Source: a virus
Reading direction: 5' to 3' (one strand)
Length of the DNA: 25,402 nt
Virus record (IMG/VR): IMGVR_UViG_3300031259_000046
Location: 1 to 25,402 of that record
The notes below the pieces were generated by a model, which was given only the letters and a program-made list of their open reading frames with translations, searched no databases and was not told where the DNA came from. Numbering within the stretch: position 1 is the first letter of the stretch; each line of letters opens with the position of its first letter. Below, one piece after another: positions 21,618 to 25,402 of this stretch. Made by a program: the position numbers and the translations under genes.

Positions 21618-23210
21618 ATGACCACTGAAGTTTTTTCTAATTTTGTCAACACGACACTGGCGGGGTCTATTGGTCCTTCATCGACAACATTCTCTGTTGC
21701 TTCGGGAGCTGGCGCAACTTTACCGCAGCCAGCGGCCGGCCAGTTTGGGAGTCTGATCTTCACCGATCAATTGACCGGTTCCATCCATGAAGTAATCATG
21801 TACACCACCATCTCGGGCGACACGGTATCAGGTGTGACGCGAGGATCATCTCCTCTGTCGTGGTCAGCTGGTGATATCGTACTCTGCGGCCCGACCGCTC
21901 AGACGATGAGCGAATTCGTACAGGCCAGCCAGGCGCAATCAAATTCGCCAAGCTATGCCCCCGATACCGGATCGGCCAATGCATATGCAATCGCCCCTTC
22001 GCCTGCCATCTCTGGTACTCCAGCCGCTGGAACCCTGCTTTATTTCAAGGCAATTGCTGCCAACACTGGTGCTAGCACTATTACTGTCAATGGGACATCA
22101 TATCCGCTCACCGGATCAAATGGAGCGCTAGCAGCAAATGAAATTGTCGCAAATGGAAATGTGAAGATCGCGTGGAACTCTACCTATTCCGGATTTGAAT
22201 TGGTGACCTGCACGCGCGCAGAAGTAGCTGTGCCGGCCGCAACCTCGTCAGGACATGCGATTCAGGCTGGACAAGTCGTATCTGGTACATTGGGGATAGC
22301 CACTGCTGGAGGAACTGCGAATGCAATTACCGCTTCATTTGCAACGAGCCCAACGGCATACGCAAGCGGCCAGCCGTTCACGATCATCGCGGCGGCAGCG
22401 AATACCGGCGCCATGACGGCAGTCCTGACACTCGGCGGCACGGTTCAGGCTTCGGTCCCTATCGTCAAGGGTAATAATCAGGCGCTTGTGGCCGGTGATA
22501 ACCCAGGCGCTGGCTACCCTGGCGAATACAACTACAGCCCGACCTATGGCGCGCTGGTGATGCAGAACCCGGCGACTGGGGTTATAACTCTGGGACTACA
22601 AGCCAATGGCATTACAGCTGCTATCACTACAAGTACGCTTGCTGCTGGCGTAGCGGGTGGAACTGTACTGGCGAATTCTGCGTCGGCAATTGCACTGACT
22701 TTGCCCGCCGCATCAGCGGTGGCCGCAGGCAAGCGTATCGAATTCCTGAATATCAATACCGGTATTGCGACGATAACGCGCGCCGGTAGTGACACGCTCA
22801 TCACGGGTTCTACAACTTCGACTACGCTCGCGCTTGGTAATGGAGACACGCTGACGCTAGAAAGCAACGGAGCTTCCGGCTGGTACGCAGTTGCTGGTTC
22901 AGCACAGATCGGACTTTCAGCTAGTTTTGCCAGTGTAAAGTCATCTGCGGGCTACCAAAAATTGCCCAGTGGATTAATTATTCAATGGCAATCCGGCACC
23001 ACTAGCGCAAGCGCTGGAACTGGCCTCACGCATAATTTTCCCATAGCATTTCCCAATGCTATATTGGGAGTGACGATTACAGCATTCACACAAACAGTAG
23101 GGGCAGCTACGCCTTACACCATTTCAGCACTCAACCCAACGTTGGTGAGTTTTGCATCTCAAGCATCAGCATCTTCGCTGAATTTTTTCGCGGTTGCGAT
23201 TGGAAACTAA
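21618..23210 (+). CDS. Tail fibre protein (receptor-binding)
   Basis: The ATG at 21618 (GAGGG 8 bases before) gives 530 residues; an in-frame upstream start lies inside the preceding gene. Residues 1-110 are a baseplate-attachment-like domain ('FVNTTLAGSIGPSSTTFSVASGAGATLPQPAAGQFGSLIFTD...YTTISGDTVSGVTRG', widely used in phages of this type). Residues about 135-197 and 252-320 are two diverged copies of one beta module ('F-x-x-IAANTGA-x-T-x-x-V-x-G...NGALAA'). The C-terminal 75 residues ('GYQKLPSGLIIQWQSGTT...FPIAFPNAILGV') are the gp53-like receptor-facing domain. It would bind the host surface together with its assembly protein. Confidence 0.85.
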   Translation: MTTEVFSNFVNTTLAGSIGPSSTTFSVASGAGATLPQPAAGQFGSLIFTDQLTGSIHEVIMYTTISGDTVSGVTRGSSPLSWSAGDIVLCGPTAQTMSEFVQASQAQSNSPSYAPDTGSANAYAIAPSPAISGTPAAGTLLYFKAIAANTGASTITVNGTSYPLTGSNGALAANEIVANGNVKIAWNSTYSGFELVTCTRAEVAVPAATSSGHAIQAGQVVSGTLGIATAGGTANAITASFATSPTAYASGQPFTIIAAAANTGAMTAVLTLGGTVQASVPIVKGNNQALVAGDNPGAGYPGEYNYSPTYGALVMQNPATGVITLGLQANGITAAITTSTLAAGVAGGTVLANSASAIALTLPAASAVAAGKRIEFLNINTGIATITRAGSDTLITGSTTSTTLALGNGDTLTLESNGASGWYAVAGSAQIGLSASFASVKSSAGYQKLPSGLIIQWQSGTTSASAGTGLTHNFPIAFPNAILGVTITAFTQTVGAATPYTISALNPTLVSFASQASASSLNFFAVAIGN

Positions 23211-23219
23211 GGTATATCA

Positions 23220-23747
23220 ATGTCAAAATTTTATTCAAAATCTACAGGTGGCTTCTACGATGATGGCATCCACGAATCGATTCCAACGGATAAAGTGGCT
23301 ATCACCGATACGCAATGGCAGGCCGCCCTTGACGGGCAAAGCGCCGGAAAAATCATTCAGCCGGATGCAAATGGTATCCCGGTGGCAGTCGATCCGCCAG
23401 CGCCTACCCTAGCCCAGGTACAAGCCGACCAAATTGTCATCTTGACCGCCTCCTACAGCGCGTCCATCCAGATCCCTGTGGCCTACATGGGTACGACCTT
23501 CCAGGCCGATCCGGATAGCCAGTTGCTCGTCGCGAAGTGTCTTGCGCCAGGCGCGGTGCCCGCTGGATTTTATTGGCAAGACGTAAATGACGCTCAAGTT
23601 CCCATGACCTTCGCGCAATTGCAAGGCTTGGCTGGTGTCATGCTGCTCCAAGGGCAAGCTTCTTTCACGAAATTACAAGGCTATAAGGGTCAGGTAAGGG
23701 CTGCGACTACCGTGGCCGCAGTGCAGGCGATCACCTGGCTGACATAA
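23220..23747 (+). CDS. Tail fibre assembly protein (DUF4376-type C-terminus)
   Basis: The 175-residue protein directly follows the fibre. The N-terminal 'FYSKSTGGFYDDGIHESIPTDKVAITDTQWQAALDGQSAGKII.PDANGIPV' is the classic start of tail fibre chaperones. The C-terminal half ('GTTFQADPDSQLLV...GFYWQDVNDAQVPMTFAQLQGLAGVMLLQGQASFTKLQGYKGQVRAATTVAAVQAI') is the DUF4376 pattern. It helps fold and trimerise the fibre. The start ATG has TAAGG upstream. A weak hairpin with a T-run follows 26 bases after its stop. Confidence 0.85.
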   Translation: MSKFYSKSTGGFYDDGIHESIPTDKVAITDTQWQAALDGQSAGKIIQPDANGIPVAVDPPAPTLAQVQADQIVILTASYSASIQIPVAYMGTTFQADPDSQLLVAKCLAPGAVPAGFYWQDVNDAQVPMTFAQLQGLAGVMLLQGQASFTKLQGYKGQVRAATTVAAVQAITWLT

Positions 23748-23773
23748 CGCAATACTGAAATTGGAATGATATG

Positions 23774-23801
23774 AATCCGGCCGCCGCACGCAGGATTTTT
23801 T
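23774..23801 (+). terminator. Weak intrinsic terminator-like hairpin
   Basis: AATCC (23774-23778) can pair with GGATT (23793-23797), with a mismatch and then two further GC pairs inside, followed by a T-run to 23801. It contains the 11-mer CCGGCCGCCGC (23777-23787), shared with the terminator after the endolysin. The stem is short, so termination is probably partial. Confidence 0.4.
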
Positions 23802-23817
23802 ATGCTTGGAGCAAACA

Positions 23818-24300
23818 ATGCCTGTAACAGAAACGCACGAAGAAAAAAACACGTTCATGGTGGACGTGAATTTGCCTGGGCATGCGCCGCGCGGATCAGC
23901 TACGCCATTGTTTGAGAAGTCGCGTAAGCATTTGATTGAGCGCGAAGATGGCCGCTGCTGGGTATGCGGTTGCACGGCTGAAGAAACCGGACATCCGCTT
24001 GAGGCTCACCATTTCCCAATTGAGCGCTCGTTCGCGGAGATGATCGACTGGTCGACAGGATCGCAAATCAGAAAAGATTTTCCCGCCTTTGGTTGGGGAA
24101 GTTTCGACGAGGCAAATCCCTATAGCTTCGTCGACGACATGAACGTCAACGGCCGGTTGCTGTGCAAGGCGCATCACATCGGAAAGGACGAGGGCGTGCA
24201 CGCGCTTCCTGAGCCGGTATGGCTGGCCCAACGTTATGGCAAAGAAGGATACAAATTTAGTGATGTTGAAATCATCCATCACGAACAGGTAGCGCAATGA
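23818..24300 (+). CDS. HNH-type nuclease-like zinc protein
   Basis: The ATG at 23818 has a GGAG 6 bases upstream and gives 160 residues. The arrangement is of HNH type: C47-W-V-C50-G-C52, then 'LEAH64-H65-F', a central 'NPYSFVDDMNVNGRLLC116-K-A-H119-H120'. The paired cysteines and the late C-x-x-H-H can bind zinc, and H64/H65 and N111 can be the HNH active site. It lies between the fibre assembly gene and the lysis genes, with its end overlapping the next start (ATGA). Such proteins occur at this site in related phages; homing, packaging and host-DNA cutting are all possible roles. Confidence 0.7.
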   Translation: MPVTETHEEKNTFMVDVNLPGHAPRGSATPLFEKSRKHLIEREDGRCWVCGCTAEETGHPLEAHHFPIERSFAEMIDWSTGSQIRKDFPAFGWGSFDEANPYSFVDDMNVNGRLLCKAHHIGKDEGVHALPEPVWLAQRYGKEGYKFSDVEIIHHEQVAQ

Positions 24301-24563
24301 GCGAACTCGAAACTATCCGGCTGATTATCGAATTGCTTGTCACCGCCCTAGCGACCATTTTGTTCTGGAATTTCAAAGTACTGAAGGCCGAACTGCGCGA
24401 AGAAGTGATTGCGCGTGAAGGCGTCAATCGTGATCTGCAGGATTACAAGCTGCATGTCGCAGAAACATACGCATCAAACTCAGACCTGCATAAATTCGTT
24501 GAAGCGGTCTTCAATAAGTTGGAGCGCATCGAAGACAAAATTGACAAGAAGGCAGACAAATGA
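24297..24563 (+). CDS. Membrane-anchored coiled-coil protein of the lysis cassette
   Basis: The 88-residue protein starts in the ATGA overlap. Residues 5-26 (I-R-L-I-I-E-L-L-V-T-A-L-A-T-I-L-F-W) form one membrane segment after an acidic N-terminus; residues 30-60 and 65-88 are charged and coiled-coil-like ('LEREEV..EG', 'VFNKLERIEDKIDKKADK'). It overlaps the endolysin start (ATGA), so it belongs to the lysis operon. A single-pass holin-like or antiholin/pacing role is possible, as is a spanin-type role; no outer membrane partner overlaps it. Families of this shape have no firm function. Confidence 0.65.
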   Translation: MSELETIRLIIELLVTALATILFWNFKVLKAELREEVIAREGVNRDLQDYKLHVAETYASNSDLHKFVEAVFNKLERIEDKIDKKADK

Positions 24564-25015
24564 AACCTGAAGATTTTATCGCACAGATTGCGCCAGGAGC
24601 ACAAGCGTGCATGCGCGCTACCAAGATCCCGGCCAGCGTGACCATTGCGCAGGCAGCCATCGAAAGCGGGTGGGGGACTAAAGCGCCGGGCATGAACCTG
24701 TTTGGCATCAAAGCCGACAAGTCATGGGCCGGACCAGTCGCGGAGTTCGCTACTCACGAATATGTCGGTGACAAGAAGGTCTCCATTGTTGACCGGTTCC
24801 GGGCCTATACAAGTTGGTCCGACTGCCTGGTTGATCGCGGCAAGTTTTTGCTGGCCAACAAGCGCTATGCACCAGCATTTCTGCATACCGATAATGCTGA
24901 GCAATTCACCTTGGCAATCGCTGCCGCAGGCTATGCCACCGACCCAGGCTATGCCGAGAAAATCATCGCCGAAATCCATGCTCGCAACCTGACGCAGTTC
25001 GACAATGTCGCATAG
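24560..25015 (+). CDS. Endolysin, N-acetylglucosaminidase type (FlgJ-like)
   Basis: The protein is 151 residues and starts in an ATGA overlap behind AAGG. It matches the FlgJ/glucosaminidase domain: 'TKIPASVTIAQAAIESGWGTKAPG-x-NLFGIKA' with catalytic Glu35, then 'VDRFRAYTSWSDCLVDRGKFLLANKRY' and 'FTLAIAAAGYATDPGYAEKI', all in the usual order. It cleaves the peptidoglycan glycan chain after release through a holin. There is no signal peptide or SAR N-terminus, so a holin is needed. The domain fills the whole protein, without a separate cell-wall-binding part. Confidence 0.88.
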   Translation: MKPEDFIAQIAPGAQACMRATKIPASVTIAQAAIESGWGTKAPGMNLFGIKADKSWAGPVAEFATHEYVGDKKVSIVDRFRAYTSWSDCLVDRGKFLLANKRYAPAFLHTDNAEQFTLAIAAAGYATDPGYAEKIIAEIHARNLTQFDNVA

Positions 25016-25041
25016 CACCACAACGCACCGTTAACCAACCC

Positions 25042-25063
25042 GGCCGCCGCGAGCGGTCTTTTT
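25042..25063 (+). terminator. Intrinsic terminator after the endolysin
   Basis: GGCCGC (25042-25047) pairs with GCGGTC (25053-25058) with one G-T pair around a 5-base loop CGCGA, followed by TTTTT (25059-25063). It lies 26 bases after the endolysin stop and 22 bases before the holin-like gene. It would reduce transcription into the last genes. Confidence 0.65.
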
Positions 25064-25084
25064 CCGTTCTTCGAAAGGTCTGAA

Positions 25085-25321
25085 ATGAATCCAAGTGTCC
25101 GTTTCAAGTTGTTCATGCTCATTGGTGTGGTCGCCTATGTCGTATTGGCGATCGTGGCAATTTTAGATCCAGCTCAACGTCCAGCGTTCATCAATTTCAA
25201 TTGGACGATGGCGCTCGGCACGATCGGACTGGCGTTGCGTGATATGCCACCTCCACCGCCACCTCCCGCAGTTGTTGTTCAGTCCGTCATCGCACCAACT
25301 GCACCCGCTGTAGCCCAGTAA
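25085..25321 (+). CDS. Holin-like protein with proline-rich tail
   Basis: The 78-residue protein starts behind AAAGG. Two membrane segments are visible: residues 8-27 ('LFMLIGVVAYVVLAIVAIL') and about 38-52 ('FNWTMALGTIGLALR'), joined by a short loop. The C-terminal tail starts with seven consecutive prolines (PPPPPPP at about residues 55-61) followed by V/A/P residues, an unusual composition for a holin tail. A two-TM protein just after an endolysin fits a class II holin. The alternative is a different small membrane protein. Confidence 0.65.
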   Translation: MNPSVRFKLFMLIGVVAYVVLAIVAILDPAQRPAFINFNWTMALGTIGLALRDMPPPPPPPAVVVQSVIAPTAPAVAQ

Positions 25322-25363
25322 AACAACCTCGGCCATTCCGGCCACTCTCTGATTGGATTAAAA

Positions 25364-25402
25364 ATGAAACGTCTCGCCCTCTTGGTAGCCGTCGCTGTTA
25401 CA
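25364..25402 (+). CDS. N-terminus of a membrane or secreted protein (spanin?), cut by window end
   Basis: The ATG at 25364 opens a frame that runs off the end after 13 codons: M-K-R-L-A-L-L-V-A-V-A-V-T. The basic start and hydrophobic run look like a signal peptide or membrane anchor. In this position, after the holin-like gene, an Rz/Rz1-type spanin is the likely identity, but too little is seen to be sure. Its ribosome site (TTGGATTAAAA) is weak. Confidence 0.45.
   Translation, partial: MKRLALLVAVAVT

Noticed and set aside
1-25402. tRNA genes, CRISPR arrays, insertion sequences or replication origin
   Set aside because: No cloverleaf, regularly spaced repeat, transposase frame or iteron cluster was seen on either strand by eye.

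Overview
The window is a contiguous block of late genes from a tailed bacteriophage or prophage with a contractile tail (myovirus morphology). Every supported gene lies on the + strand, and most neighbours overlap by 1-4 bases or sit within about 15 bases of each other. Moderately GC-rich sequence, Gram-negative-type ribosome sites and protein types familiar from phages of Betaproteobacteria (Burkholderia, Ralstonia and Oxalobacteraceae hosts) make a betaproteobacterial host the best guess. This is an inference; no host gene is present. Both ends cut through genes.

Layout. 1-169 holds the C-terminal end of a NinX/DUF2591-like accessory protein. 179-233 has a candidate promoter and operator. 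255-826 encodes two small proteins with an appendage or tail-fibre flavour, and 960-1268 a small membrane protein. 1331-3243 holds the small and large terminase subunits. An HNH/AP2 homing-type endonuclease (3316-3834), preceded by a perfect 11-bp hairpin, interrupts the usual terminase-portal junction. 3861-9402 is the head module: DUF1073-type portal, minor head protein, a Nudix-protease-scaffold polyprotein, a cement-like protein and a DUF2184-type major capsid protein, closed by a strong intrinsic terminator.

9481-12136 holds neck/connector and small structural genes. 12152-16436 is the tail core: sheath, tube, a tail chaperone with a probable -1 programmed frameshift, and a short tape measure ending in a lytic transglycosylase domain. 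16439-21402 is a compact baseplate: hub proteins, a Pam3-type plug, a spike with an HxH tip, a gp25-like protein, a gpJ-like wedge and a gpI-position protein. 21410-23747 carries a small basic protein, the tail fibre and its assembly protein. 23818-25402 has a second HNH-type protein and the lysis region: a membrane/coiled-coil protein, a glucosaminidase endolysin, a holin-like protein with a proline run, and the start of a further membrane or secreted protein.

How it works together: terminase packages DNA through the portal into a capsid built on the scaffold and matured by the protease. The neck joins it to a sheath-tube tail whose length is set by the tape measure. The baseplate and fibre bind and pierce the host, and the lysis genes release progeny. 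The most interesting sequence-level points are (i) a strong in-frame internal start inside the Nudix-protease gene that would make a free scaffold, as in lambda C/Nu3, (ii) the T TTT TTT slippery heptamer joining the two halves of the tail chaperone, and (iii) the HNH insertion that seems to have displaced the portal ribosome site. I see no clear new defence or anti-defence system.
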